64,000 bases of DNA from Scortum barcoo (GCA_023238725.1 CM041538.1:6609880-6673879), one strand, 5' to 3'; counted from the stretch's first letter, positions 26,059-38,916 are shown. Program-made: numbers and translations. Notes: generated by a model from the sequence alone, not told the origin.

Positions 26059-29000
26059 CGGTTGAACTTCTTCCCATTATTTCCCGACTGGCCCTTCTCC
26101 TCCCGCCGGTCTCCCGTGGTGTGTCTTCACGGCTGGAGATACAAATGGAAGTGAACAGAGTTTTTTTTGTGCAATGCACAAACTAAGTATTGGATATGGG
26201 ACATTTGGACCAGAGACAAAAATCTCAGAGTTGAATCAATGAAACCATGAAAATGAAACCAAAACTATTTGTTCTTATAAAACGCAGTAGGGAAAAAGTG
26301 AAAGGTATGCTTTGATTGTGATTTGGGTGATGAGAGGCAGCTGGAAGGAAAATCTAGTAGGTTATGCACCCAAAGTTGTAGTAGATTCAGCTAAAACATG
26401 GTTTGGAGAGCTACTCTGAGTCAGTTACTTTGATCATACATGGATATGTATCTGTGTCCAGACATTCTGAATAGGCGTGGCGGTAATGTGGCTGATGCTG
26501 CAGTTGCCATAGCAGCAGCGCTGGCGGTGACTGAGCCATGCAGCACCGGTCCTGGTGGAGACGCCTTCTGCCTGTTCTACAATGGAAACACTGGACGACT
26601 CTTGATTTTTGTGTGCGTTCTAAACAGTGGTGTTGACTGTAGATCTAGGAGATGTAAACAGTATAATAAACCATATTAAATCATTGGTCTCAATATTCCC
26701 TTTTCACTTCCCTTTTCTCACTTATCACAGTAGTACTCAGCCTTCTATGGCACGGTTTCTTCACCTCCATAAAAATTAAGACAGGAGAGCACTACTGTGT
26801 AATAAATTATGAACTGAAATAGAAGTGAGTAGAAAATATTATAATATAAGGGCAATGTGAATACACATCTTAATAAAGGAAATGTCCTCCCATTTGCAAA
26901 GATGAAAATTATTACGTTTTTTTCTGCATGGAAAACCCTCTGAGGAAATTACAAACCAGTTTCAGCCTCCACATATTTCTATTCAAAACAATGACTCACA
27001 CTTCCTGCTCAGCGTGGTTTCCTGTGAAGTAATAAGCATGTGTTTCCTCTCCCTGTTTCTCCCTAGCTGTCCTTGCAGGAGGTGCTTAGTGGGGCCGGTG
27101 GAGCTCGCAGAGGTGGGGTTTCCTGTTGCCAAGGTATCAGCTCACCACTGGGGGAACTGGGTGGCTGCTCTGAGAGAGGCTGGGAAGGAACTAGTTGGAG
27201 ACCTGCTGATTGATGGTCATGCGTCCAAAATGGACAAGTATTCAGAAACCCTAACCTGGCCCAGACCCTGGAGGTATATCCTTGAAACTAAAACACACAA
27301 AAAAACATATGTCCATAGGTCATGTGAGTAGAACCAGGTTTGCCCTCACTGAATGTTATTTAGACAAGACGGAAACAGGACAATGTAGGACCCCAGAGAA
27401 ACCCCTGTGCTGGTCTCATGTCCACCCAGAGGTTGTTTGGTTTTTCTAAACTTGACTTAGCCTTCTACATAGGAAGACCTTGGGTGAACCCAGGGGCATA
27501 GTGGGCAATTAACCCTCAATAGCGCATTGGACTCAATGTAGAAGGAAAACAAAGTATTTAGTGGGAGGAGAAATATAGATTGTGCAGGGGTGGGAAAAAT
27601 AGGAAGGACATTAAATGAGGCAAATAGAGAGGGAAGGGTGGAGGGAGTGAAAGTGTGACAAGGGATGGATGGAAAATGAAGAGATTGATTTGGGAGAGGG
27701 AAAAAAGTAGGAATGAAGGTAGATGTGGTAAAAAGAGAGAATTGTATTTTCAAAGTTAGAGCACAGAGATGAAAACGAGATAAAAAAACGGTAAAAACAG
27801 CAGTATCCATAATACATTTTGAAATAATAGAAACCAAACCAATAGAAATTAGTTTGGTTTCACATAATGCACATAATGCAGCAAAAACAAAAAAACTGCA
27901 AAAAAAAGTCTCTTCTACTATCTGTAATATTAGAGCGTACTAAACATTGGCTAAATGCAATGCTTCTGTTGTACTGTACTGTTGTACAAATAAAAGTGCT
28001 TTATGCTGCAGGAGGAGTTTGAAAAGTTTCTGTGAATGTTTGACACATTTTCCCACCATAAGAAAAAACCATCCACTGTCAACTTTTATCTGTCCGGCTG
28101 CAGGGGCTTAGACCGCAATGCCAGGTGTCAAAAAAACCCACGACAACAACATGATGCTTGGCATTGCAGTGTTGTCTGTCTGTCTGTCCCTCTGCTGGTT
28201 AGACCACCACTTTGGTGTGGGCGGAAATATTTCATTTTAACTGTTCGATGGGTTGCCATTTGTGCAGAAATGTAAGGTCCCCAGAGGATGAATCCTAATG
28301 ATTTCTTAACTTTTCATCTAGCACCAAAAACAGATCAGATTGTCCTGTTCTTTGGTTTATGACCAAATACTTGCAAAACTAATGACAGTTCCCACCAGCC
28401 TCAGCTGTGCTTTGTGTTTAGAAGAGAGATGGAGAGCAAAGATGAGGGTAACATAACGACTGGAAACAGGGCGAACAAGGCTGACAGTGTGCCTGTTTAG
28501 CATCAGCATGTCAGCATCATCACTGTGAGCATTTTCAAATTAACATAACATTTAGCACAAAGCACCGCTGTGTCTAAGTCTTTTAGAGCTGCTAGCATAC
28601 TCTTGTTTTTCAAAATATCCATTTTAGTTCAAGCATCTCTTTAGGCAGTATGCGAGTAATGGAACAAAACAACATACCACCAAGAAAATATAGGGTCAAA
28701 TGTGAATTTTAACAAAATCTTTTCTCATGTCAGAGTATAGAGCTCTGTATTGTCAGTGTCCTGTGGACATCACCTTTGATAATACATGAGTCAGCTAAGG
28801 TTTGATGGACTTTGATGGATCTTAAAATGATTGGGGGTAATGATAGTTAAATTTAATAACCTGAACATGTGTTACATGAGTCATAGAAAACCATGAATAG
28901 GTCACACTTTTTATTGAAGCACTATAGAATATTCTTTATAATCTAAATATAATTTAGATCTCTTGATATGACACTACTACTCTCCATTTAAAATGTTTCA

Positions 29001-29146
29001 AGCGAGGTGGCACATTTCTTCTTCTTTCTTCTTTACGTGTTCTTCTTCCATGATTGTGTGTGTATGATGACAATGTAATATATATAAAACCATGGTCAAT
29101 AAGTAGTTTCTGTCAGTGGGACCTCACTAGAAAGTGTCTGATCTTG

Positions 29147-29147
<1 letters not shown>

Positions 29148-29177
<30 letters not shown>
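29148..29177. repeat. (GT)n microsatellite
   Basis: Pure GT run of about 30 bases within the pseudogene. A CA run lies nearby at about 29302-29346. Confidence 0.9.
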
Positions 29178-29178
<1 letters not shown>

Positions 29179-29300
29179 TCTGCGTGTGTGTCATCATTAA
29201 AGCATTCACTGATCGATGCTCTCCTGTATTACAACATCAAACACTCTTATCAATGCAATAATGCAGGAACACTGCCAAGAACGCCCATGATATCCCCCCT

Positions 29301-29335
<35 letters not shown>

Positions 29336-30904
29336 GACACACACACGTTCCTGAGACAGTCGAAACAATAGCAATGACTTCAGCCTCACCGATGGATGGT
29401 TTCCATGGCATCATAATGGTCATTCCTCGATGATGACGATGAGCGTGACTTCCTTGTGATGAAAAATCCCACATTCACACCCACCATGCTGTTCATTTGA
29501 TAACATTGATCGGACTGGTAGATATACACAATAGTGGACACGTCATCTTTCAAACTCTAAACTAATGCCCAAGCTATCGTCGATATCATCAACCAGAATG
29601 GAGGAGTCATGACCATGGATGACCTCAGTAGCCATGAGAGTGAGGTCATCACCCCCATAAGCACAGAATACAAGGTTAGCCCAGAGCCCGTAAACACTCA
29701 TTGCATCTGTATTTTGATAACATGTTTGGAGGGAATGACTCCATTGTGTGCTCAGGGTGTGCGTCTGTGGGAGCCTTCTCCTAACAGTCAGGGATTGACC
29801 GCCCTGCCGCTACTCAACATCCTGGAGAACTTCCCTCTCACAGGTATTCAATGCTGATACAACAACGTGCGTTACGCTCACATGATCATCTGGTAATGTG
29901 GATGAGTCAAAATATACTTCATGGTAAAAATAAAACAGAAATATTTGAATGTTCTCTTATTAAAAGACATTACAGTGGAGGTCAGTGGAAATTCTTTGGT
30001 GTAGACTTTGGTGTAATCGTTCCATTCAAAGTAGCTTTTGTCAGAAACAATGACAGTCCTGGAAGTGTGGGTGAGCACAACATGAATCAGACGTCTGTAG
30101 ATGTTTCATTGACTCATTTTTGGGTGAGAAAGCCATCTCACAATGGACAGGTCAGAAAACTAACAAACTGTCCACAGCAAAAGAAACTCTTTCTTCTGTC
30201 TATTTTGATACCTTTGTCACACATAAGGGATATTTGAACACTATGTTTTCAGAGGATCGATAAAGGATGGTTGGATGGTTCTTGTAGTATTCCACTTGAA
30301 CTATTGAAGGAATAAGTCACAAAATGACAAATATCTTACAGCAAATCAAATGGTCAGTTTTGGAAATGACACTAGAGAAGTCTATCAAATAACATGACAT
30401 TTGTGTAATCTTTTTATGCTTTATATTTATTTATTGATCATCTAGATTAGTCTGTGCTCATCCAAGTGGACAAAAAAAGAAAGAATCATAAAATCTGATG
30501 TGTTTATGTGTGTTTGGGTGTATGTGTGTATAGCTGCAGGCCATAACAGCTCCGACTACATCCACGTACTGGTGGAGGCTGTGTGCTTGGCGCTGAAAGA
30601 CGCTCTGTGTTACCTGGGTGACCCAGACCACGTGACTATCCCCCTGGAAACCTTACTGGACAAGAGCTACAGCCAACAGCGAGCGCAGCGCATCAGCATG
30701 GACAGGTGTGTGTGTGCTTCCTTATGTGTAAGTGTGTGTGAGTGTCTGTTAGTACCAGGGTGTACCAGTCGTTCTCTGTTGACTTTAGATAAGACTGTAG
30801 ACTTTTACTCCCATCCCCCCAACCTTAATGTCCATCCCTTCATGTCACAGTCCCGCCTCCACCGCCCTGTCTGCTGCATGCATGTGATCTGTCATGTGTC
30901 TATA

Positions 30905-31211
30905 CACTCCCCTCCAAAAGTATTGGAACAGTGAGACCAATTCCTGTATTTTTGCTGTAGACAGAAAACATTTGGGTTTGACATCAAAAGATGAATATGA
31001 GACCAGAGGTCAACATCTCAGCTTTTTATTTCCAGGTATTTACATCTGGATCTGATAAACAACTTTGAAGATTATTTGTAATGGAAAACCAAATTTTTAT
31101 TATATTATATATATTTTTTTATTCATCTTTTGATGTCAAACCCAAATGTTGTCTATCTACAGCAAAATACAGGAATTGGCCTGACTCTTCCAATACTTTT
31201 GGAGGGGAGTG
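30905..31211. mobile_element. Tc1/mariner-type MITE, about 307 bp, TA-flanked
   Basis: The left end CACTCCCCTCCAAAAGTATT and right end AATACTTTTGGAGGGGAGTG are perfect inverted repeats, flanked by TA on both sides (30903-30904 and 31212-31213). The inverted similarity extends inward about 100 bases per side (CCAATTCCTGTATTTT...GACATCAAAAGATGAATA), leaving only about 100 bases of unique centre. There is no coding capacity. The TA target site and ends fit a non-autonomous Tc1/mariner element. It lies just after the sixth pseudogene exon remnant. Confidence 0.9.
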
Positions 31212-31839
31212 TATGTTTTGGCAACAGTGTGTCAGACTTTGAACTGTAGGTCTTTATCAGCTGTAAGATAAACAGACAAACAGGCTATAAAGGTATAAAA
31301 CAACATAATAATCTCTCACCGTACACTCACTGGACCACATTCTGTGGTACAAAATCCTGCTCTTGTTTCATATTCATATAACTTTAAATTTCAATGGTGT
31401 GTTACCCTGTTAGGCAACGCCAATCCTACACCTTCCATTCATTCAGTATTACTGTCAGTAACCCAGTCTTACTATATAATCAATTCTAAATACATGCACA
31501 TAATGACCAAGGTAAGTGGGAGAAATCAGATGAAAGCAGGAAATTGCAGTTTACATGTGCTGCCTGGTTACTGTAAAATCTGTTGACATGCAGCTGATAA
31601 CCAATCGGATTTCTCAGCCAACACCCTTGGATATTTTTGAACTAAGGCTTTCATATGGTTTGTTATGATATATGATATGACAGGTTGAAGAGCTTTTTTT
31701 AGGACTGACAGCACTGAGAGAGGGCAGGTAGTGAGGAAGTACACAATTATTAAGATGATCGAAGTGACACCTTGTTCTTCAAATGTGCCAGGTAGACAGT
31801 TGTGGCCGTGTACTTCAATTTATTACCTGTTAAATATAG

Positions 31840-33560
31840 TTAGACTTAGACTTAGACTTAGACTAGACTTAACTTTAGACTTGATCCCTTTGGGATGACT
31901 CCCTCAGGGAAATTTACGTTTCCAGCAGCATACATGGTATAGAAGCACACAGTTGAAAAATAAAACAGTAAGTACTTAAAATACAAGATATAAAGAATGG
32001 GAATAAAATACTATAAAGTAAATAGAAAGAGCTGAGTATGGCATCGTGTGAGAATAAAGTTATGGCTTTGTATAGTATAAGTATAAGTTAAGTGTTATAA
32101 ATTAAAATTATTGCACATTATTGCATATGATGGGGTTATTGCACTAGGGGAAAAAGTGTCCAGATGTATGTAAGTGTTGTACAAGTAAAATGTACAATGG
32201 CTACCACCCCTACTCTATGTCCTCCTCCCCCCTTGTGAGGAGTTGTAGAGTGTGATGGCATGATGGACAAAGGAGTTCTTGAAGCCTGTTGGTCCTGCAC
32301 TTGGGAAGGAGCAGTCTTTCACTGAACAGGCTCCTCTGGTTGCTGATGACGGTGTGCAGAGGGTGGCTGGCATTGTCCATAATATCCAGCAGTTTGTCCA
32401 GAGTCCTCGACTCTGCCACCGTCACCAGAGAGTCCAGCTTCGTGCCGAACCACAGAGCCGGCCCGCCTGATCAGATTTATCCAGTCTGGATGTGTCCTTT
32501 TTGGATATGCTGCCCCCCAGCATACCACAGTGTAAAAGAGGACACTGGCAACCACAGACTGGTAAAACATCTGCAGAAGTTTGCTGCAGATGTTGAAGGA
32601 CCGCAGCCTCCTTAGGAAGTACATCCTGCTTTGTGTCTTCCCATACAGGTGGCTGGTGTGCGTTGTCCAGTCCAGTTTATTGTCTATCCATAGCCCGAGG
32701 TATCTGTATGAGTCCACTGCCTCCACCTCAGCTCCCTCTAGCAGGACTGGTCGCGGTCTTGGTCTGGACCTCCCAAAGTCGATAACCAGCTCCTTCGTCT
32801 TAGAGGTGTTGAGCTGTAGGTGGTTAGTGTGGCACCATGCAGCGAAGTCCCCTACCAGTCTCCGATACTCCTCCTCTCTGTCATCCCTGATGCACCCAAC
32901 GATGGCCGTGTCATCAGCGTATTTCTGAATATGACACAGCTCCGAGTTGTAGCAGAGAAGTCTGAAAGGTGTACAGGGTGAAGAGAGAGGGGGCCAGCAC
33001 TGTGCCCTGGGGGGCTCCAGTGCTGCTGACCACCGTGTCAGACGTGATGTCCTTCAGCCCGACGTACTGTGGTCTGCCAGTGAGGTAATGTCGGAGATCC
33101 AGTCCATCAGCTGGGGGTCCACTCCCATCCTGCTCAGTTTGTCCCGAGAGCAGAGGGGCTGGATGGTATTGAAGGCACTGGAGAAGTCCAAGAAAAGAAT
33201 CCTCACTGTGCCGCTTCCCTTATCCAGATGGGAGTGGGCTCGATGGAGCAGGTAGAGGATGGCATCCTCCACACCAACACCTGGCTGGTAGGCGAACTGC
33301 AGGCGATCCTGGGCGTGCTTGCACCTGGGGTCTGAGGAGGCTGAGGAAGAGCCGCTCCAACGTCTTCATCAGATGTGAAGTGAGTGCCACTGGTCGGAAG
33401 TCATTCAGCTCGCTGGGCCGGTTCTTCTTCGGAACTGGAACGATGCGGGATGTCTTCCAGAGGGTGGGCACTCTCCCAATCTGCAGGCTGAGGTTGAAGA
33501 TCCGTTGTAGTGGTTCCCCCAGTTCTGCCGCGCAGTTGATGAAAATATTAAAATTATAGT
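31840..33560 (-). mobile_element. 5'-truncated non-LTR retrotransposon (LINE, CR1/L2-Rex1-like)
   Basis: Read on the minus strand, reverse transcriptase blocks appear in order: fingers (KTSRIVPVPKKNRPSELNDF, about 33400-33460), LFLDFSSAFNTI (about 33165-33200), the catalytic YADD (32910-32921), then SYRYLGLWIDNKLDW, MYFLRRLRSFNICSKLLQMF and VVASVLFYTVVCWG. The frame is broken several times. The endonuclease half and 5' end are missing. The 3' end, at low coordinates, finishes with a TCTAAG-type hexanucleotide tail at 31840-31880, typical of CR1/L2-like elements that end in short tandem repeats. Clade assignment is tentative. It sits in the former intron between the last two pseudogene exons. 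Confidence 0.88.
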
Positions 33561-34747
33561 CTGTATGAAAATAAATCTGCATTCAGTAGTTCAGTAGTTA
33601 CCACCTTTGCCTCATTATTTATCTTTTAGATCATTTCAAAGGTTCAAAAAGGAATTCTTAAAGTTGGAAACACTTGGAAATAGATCATCGTGTGTACATT
33701 AAAACATGCGGCTGGAGCTCGCAGAGGGAGCATAAAGACTGGAAGCATGGCGAAACAGCTAGCTTGGCTCTGTCAGCAGTTCAAAATCCTCTAAAGCTCA
33801 CTAATGAACATGTTTCATCTTATTTATTTAGTCACTACACAAACTGAAGTGTAAAAAGGAAGTTGCGGTTTTGCAGTTTCCCCCTGCTTCCCACCTTTAT
33901 GTTTAATGAAGCTAACTGGCTGCTTGCTGTAGTTTTATATTTACCAAAAAACAGAAAAATGGTATCGATCTTATCTTAGTGTAATCAAGAAAGCGAATGT
34001 CAAACTATTCCTTTAAGATATTTTCAGGAATTATTTTTTTTCATTGACAAACAAACCTAACTGTGTCAATATAAGCGCTTTGACACATTGTAAACCCCCG
34101 TGTGAGTTTTATGTTGTAAATTGTTCCTTGCTACACTTTTTTTTTTCTTCAGTCTGGAAGTTTTGGATCATATTTATTCTATATTTTTCTTTGGATCAAC
34201 ACAAGTTTCTTCTCAGTCCTTTGGTCTTATTTTCCAGACATTTGTAATAACCACATAGTAAGAACAGCAACAATAGTAACGTGTTATGTGTGTTTTTAAT
34301 TTTGTATCTGTAGGGCCACGGAGGGAGTGGACCCTGGCGTGACGACAGGAAGTGACACAGTCAGGGCAACGCTTCTTCTTTTGTCAACAGCACCTATATG
34401 GGCTTTGGAAGTGGACTGATCCCCAAGGGATGTGGATTCTCATCACAGGTGTGAGGGATGACCATGAGTGTGGGTTTGTGTGCGGATTGGTATGCAAAAT
34501 CGTTGTCTAGTACCTGCAGAGTAGTTGTAGTGCAAAGTCACGCTTAAAATTGGGGTAAAGCAAGCCAGACTTTCCTGCATCCTGCCACATGCCTCATCTC
34601 AACATCATCCAGGCATTTCAGCAGCTCTCTGCAACTGGCCATGAGTGTCAGCAGCATACAGTTTGGCCCTGTCCTCTCGGAAATGTGACGGTGAGACAGA
34701 GCTGATGAAAATATGTTATTGGAGATTTGAGTTGACTTATATCTCTT

Positions 34748-35472
34748 ATGAATGAAAGGTTAAAAAAAAACAACACTGTTCGTCACCAAAAGAACACCAT
34801 ACCGACAGTGAAGCATGGTGGTGGCAGCATCATGCTTTGGGGCTGTTTTTCTTCAGCTGGAACTGGGGCCTTAGTCAGGGTGGAGGGAATTATGAACAGT
34901 TCCAAATACCAGTCAGTGTTGGCACAAAACCTTCTGACTTCTGTTAGAAAACTGAAGATGAAGAGGAACTTCATCTTTCAGCATGACAATGACCCAAAGC
35001 ACACATCCAAATCAACTAAAGAACGGCTTCACCAGAATAAGATTGAGGTTTTGGAATGGCCCAGACCTGAATCTGATCGAACATCTGTGGGGTGATGATC
35101 TGAAGAGGGCTGTGCAATAGGAGATGCCCTTGCAATCTGTCAGATTTGGAGCAGAGTGGGCAAATATTGCCACATCAAGATGTGCCACGCTGATAGACTC
35201 TTACCCAAAAAGACTGAGTGCTGTAATTAAAGCCAAAAGTGCTGCAACAAAGTATTATTTTATGGGTGTGCATATTTATGTAACCAGGTTATTTTAAGTT
35301 TGTATTTTTCCCCTGTAAAAGTTTTCAGTTTGTTTTTCAATTGCATTGTACAGGTTATAGGTCACATTAAAGGTGGAAAAAGTTGTGAAATTATTTATCT
35401 TGGTGTCATTTTTTTACATCACAAAAACCTGGCATTTGAACAGGGGTGTGTAGACTTTTTATATCCACTGTA
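34748..35472 (+). mobile_element. Tc1-like transposon, 3' half only
   Basis: Encodes the C-terminal half of a Tc1 transposase: TVKHGGGSIMLWGCFSSAGT, FQHDNDPKHTSKSTKE, LEWPRP, then, after a frameshift, PDLNLIEHLWGDDLKRAVQ with a stop. The HDNDPKHT and IEHLW blocks hold the second Asp and the final Glu of the DDE triad. The 3' terminal inverted repeat ends GTGTAGACTTTTTATATCCACTG next to TA at 35471-35472. No matching 5' repeat was found upstream, so the 5' half is lost. The element is dead. Confidence 0.9.
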
Positions 35473-37771
35473 TGTTTCAGATGCTCAGTATACCATGGAA
35501 GTAGACAATCTATTTATTTAATAAAACATAATTGGAAAAATGACAAAAAAGGCTAAAAAGAAGACAGCAGTGCAAGCTTTCCATTTGTTTTATTGATTGT
35601 ATCGTTTTTAATAAATAGGTGCTACATACCCCCTGGTCAAAAGTTAATGTGTTACATTAATGGTTATATTGATTGCTTAGTACATATGTCCATAAACAAA
35701 TGAAACCATGGTTGAAACAACAGGTAGTCTCAAGTCAGTGGTATTAGATTCCCATAAACTCAGTTTCTTCCTGTTGCAAACAGGATGTTTATTTCTTTCT
35801 CTTCCCTGCACTGGCATCATTGTGGGTGAGGTTGCCTGCTCTTTGGCTTTTCAGAAGAAAGCGTAATTGTTTTGTTTGATACCGTTTTTCAATCTCCCTG
35901 AACATCTGCTGTGAACCTTTTACCCGTGTTCATTCAGGAAGACCAGCACACCCTCCATGATTAGCTCATAGAGCAACTTCCGTTTGCGTTAAGTCCAGTA
36001 GCACTCAGTTTACAACACACCAAAGAAGCTTATACCTGCCAATCCTCTCGGCCGTTCTTTAAAATGAAGCAGTAATGATGTATCAGGTATCAAGGGCGAC
36101 ATGTAGCACCTTTAATGAAATGCTGGATATTTTTTAATTAATTCTTGTGAATACTTCATTTTACTTCAGTGTTTCAGTAATTGGAAAAAACAAAGTCAAA
36201 TTAACCTGCTTTTCCTTACTGCCTTAATTTCTTTGTGTTTTACTACCTTTTATTTTCAAATGAACCATTGAAGCCACTGTGAGCTTTTACACAGACTCCT
36301 GGCCTGTATGGGATTTAAGTTATAACACAAACATCATCACCATTCATTAACAAAAAAATCCAATTTAATGAACAAAATATCTTAACTGCTCATTACTGTG
36401 TTGGTTATCACCTGGAAACTGTCAATCGACCACCATCCTCTCCTCAGATAGACAGATAGACAAGCCATCGCTGTTGTATGGCACCAACGGAGACAGATCA
36501 TCACAGTGCCGGATTGGTGGAACCCATCTGTCAGTCAAACTGATCATCCACCCAGACCCACGAGGAGATGGGTGTGCTCTGGGATACTGAGACATATGTA
36601 CGTGACCTCTTTTACCTTCCTGTGGATTAAATGAAATGTAGAGGTACTTAAAATATTTGGCTGCTAACATTCACTTCTTTCCTGTAATTTATTAAATGCA
36701 GAACAACAAACAGGAAAACAAATCTTTGTGTAACATAACATTACATACCAAAGATGCCTTTCCTCAGCTCGGAAACAGATAATTATCTCAACTAAATGAC
36801 AGAGTCTCTTTAATTAGTTGCTCCTGATCTGGTTTTTGCTAGAAAGGACAACAGTATCATAACATATACTGTATGTATAACTCTCCTTCCACAGTAAATG
36901 ACTGCTGAATTTTTAGTAACATTTCACAAAACAAATGAAGTTAAGGTGCTGTAATAATGTGATGTGAATCACATCAGTCGGTGTTATATCTTCATTCAAA
37001 CTCCTTTTACATTATTTTGCTACACTTTAAAGTTGAGTAAATGTGTTATTTCTGCTACTGAAAACAAACAGATTTATCAGTCTGCATTTCAAAAGATCTT
37101 TGACATATGCTGGATGCATTTGTGATTTTGTAAATTTTTATGATTGACAAATACATTATTTTTAAAGTTATTCTTGGTTCTCAAGATTCTCTGTTAATCG
37201 GTTAATACAGATTCCTCCGTACCTGACCAAGAGCTGGTTCGTGCTCAAAACATCTCCCTCATTCTTCGTTACACAAAGAAACAGATACAGTGACTTAACA
37301 GGAGTGTTGGGAGTCCTGAAGTGTTTGTAACTTTAATTATTGCTGTTAGTATGCTATAATAGTTAAAGTTCTGGTTTTACTTTGTCAATAGCAATATGAT
37401 TTATTGATCCAGCACTGTGCCCCAGAGTAATGTGTCTCAAAAAGACTACGTCTGAGTCGTAATCATTGTTGCACTGCTCTGATGTAAAACACTTGAACAG
37501 GAACAACTCGTGGATGTTACTTTGACGTGTATATTCACAGTTCCCAAGAGGGTCGATCCTCACGTTATCTGCTTTTTCTGACCTTTTCTCCAACACCACC
37601 ATCTCAAATCAAAGTCTAATGAGCATGTTGCCCCTGAATTTACTGAGCACATCCATGGAGCTCACAGGACAAGCCCGTTCTATTTTGGACACTCCAGCTA
37701 TGATCTGACACCTCCTAACAGATGTGCCAGCTGTGCACTAAAGACATCTCTCTTTATTATGCAGATTACCA

Positions 37772-38428
37772 TTAAAATAGTGTTTTCCATATCTTCAAGT
37801 GTCTTTGATTTTGATGGCACAAATCTGGGGACATATGATGATGATTTGGTAGATGGCATACGATGCATTTATAATATTGCATGTTATCAGGCAGGCTGGA
37901 CAAAGTGAGCGTTGTGTATGTGTATGAATTTGATCTCTGTAGCTTTTGGGAAACGCCTTCACTGAACCACACATACCGGATAAATACAGAGACAGACAAA
38001 CAGGATAAATTATATGACAGTATGTACAGTGGCTTGGGCTGTCTGAAACTACGACTGAGCTGGTAAACAGCTTGTAAACCACTTGCATTCTGGAGCAGGC
38101 GGCTTGAACTTGATTCCACTCCAACATAAATCTCTCGATGTAGAAACATGATGTTGAACTTTGTTTCGTTGTTGATCTCCTTACAGCTCCAACTCCGACA
38201 TGGTACCAAACGTTTACTCCTATAAAGAGCCATGTGTTCTGTCGCCCAAACACACTCTGCTTTTACATAATCTGCCTTAATTAACACTGGTTGAAACAGC
38301 TTGTTAGTGCAGGTCCTTAGCGGCCGCTTGCAGCTTACGGTGCAGTTTATCTGGACGTGGTGCATTCCAGCTGGATTATAAAGCAGCTCACAACATGCTG
38401 GGCCCCTCAAGCACACATATGTATACAT
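37772..38428 (-). other. Unexplained 218-codon open frame
   Basis: An uninterrupted ATG-to-TAA frame with no similarity that I recognise. The first 90 residues are cysteine-rich (CKRPLRTCTNKLF, CRSWSCKEINNET), with sequons at NCT, NET and NAS. A second frame on the same strand is open for 152 codons over the same stretch, which argues that low stop density, not coding, may explain it. No hydrophobic signal at the start and no splice evidence were seen. It may be a chance frame or remnant of an unrecognised element. Confidence 0.2.
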
Positions 38429-38916
38429 ACACAGTCTTTCTGGCTTCCTGACACAGCACTATTTGGAGTCATGTTGTCATGTTATGTATTGGGTAGTGAA
38501 ACAACTACTATGGGTAGTGAAAAAAAAACAGTCCATTAGTTTATCACCTGTAAATTGATCAATCATTGAAGTCATCTGTCATTATAAACACGGCAAAATT
38601 GTGCAAATGGTGCAGATGTCCTTCTTTTATCATCTTTGGTATCATAACTTTGGTCACTGTGACTGTTGGTCATACAAAATGAGCAAATTGAAGAAAATAT
38701 TTTTGTACATCTGATCTGATAAATGCTGATAAGTAATTGCCTTAGCAATTGCCTTGTATACACTGTGTGGAATAAAGGGGACCCAACAAAACACACTGCT
38801 TATGTATTTAAACATGTTGACCTTCTGTTGCGACTCAGTCGTTTTGAGGGAAATTAATCCTGTGTTGTGAGTGCTGCTGGCTCAGAGGCTGTGGGAAACA
38901 CACACACACAACACAT

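Larger units (their letters stand above)
26059..34448 (+). pseudogene. ggt-like pseudogene (glutathione hydrolase-like, YwrD type)
   Basis: Scattered exon remnants in order: about 26059-26136 (FPDWPFSSRRSPVVCLHG), 26462-26620 (ILNRRGGNVADAAVAIAAAL, AVTEPCSTGPGGDAFCLFYN), about 27067-27272 (SLQEVL, VELAEVGFPVAKVSAHHW, GKELVGDLLIDGHA, FRNPNLAQTLE), 29562-29674 (AQAIVDIINQNGGVMTMDDL, SSHESEVITPISTEYK), 29756-29843 (GVRLWEPSPNSQG, NILENFPLT), 30540-30705 (GHNSSDYIHVLVEAVCLALK) and 34314-34448 (GSDTV, QGNASSFVNSTYMGFGSGL, IPKGCGFSSQ). This is the order of a gamma-glutamyltransferase-family protein of the YwrD type, an N-terminal nucleophile hydrolase. Lesions: a one-base gain after SLQEVL (about 27095), a one-base loss before FRNPNL (about 27242), a deletion of about 22 bases after GSDTV, and no recognisable stretch between exons 2 and 3 or after the last remnant. 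Several junctions lack proper splice sites. Four middle and late exons keep intact frames and donors, so decay is not ancient. Functional expression is very unlikely. Confidence 0.85.

Noticed and set aside
32279..32928. Plus-strand frames across the LINE
   Set aside because: Antisense shadows; reverse transcriptase motifs are on the minus strand.
36422..36670. 82-codon minus-strand frame (region also reads GGTHLSVKLIIHPDPRG on the plus strand)
   Set aside because: Considered as a last exon of the ggt-like pseudogene or another gene, but neither reading matches a family I know and no splice context supports it.
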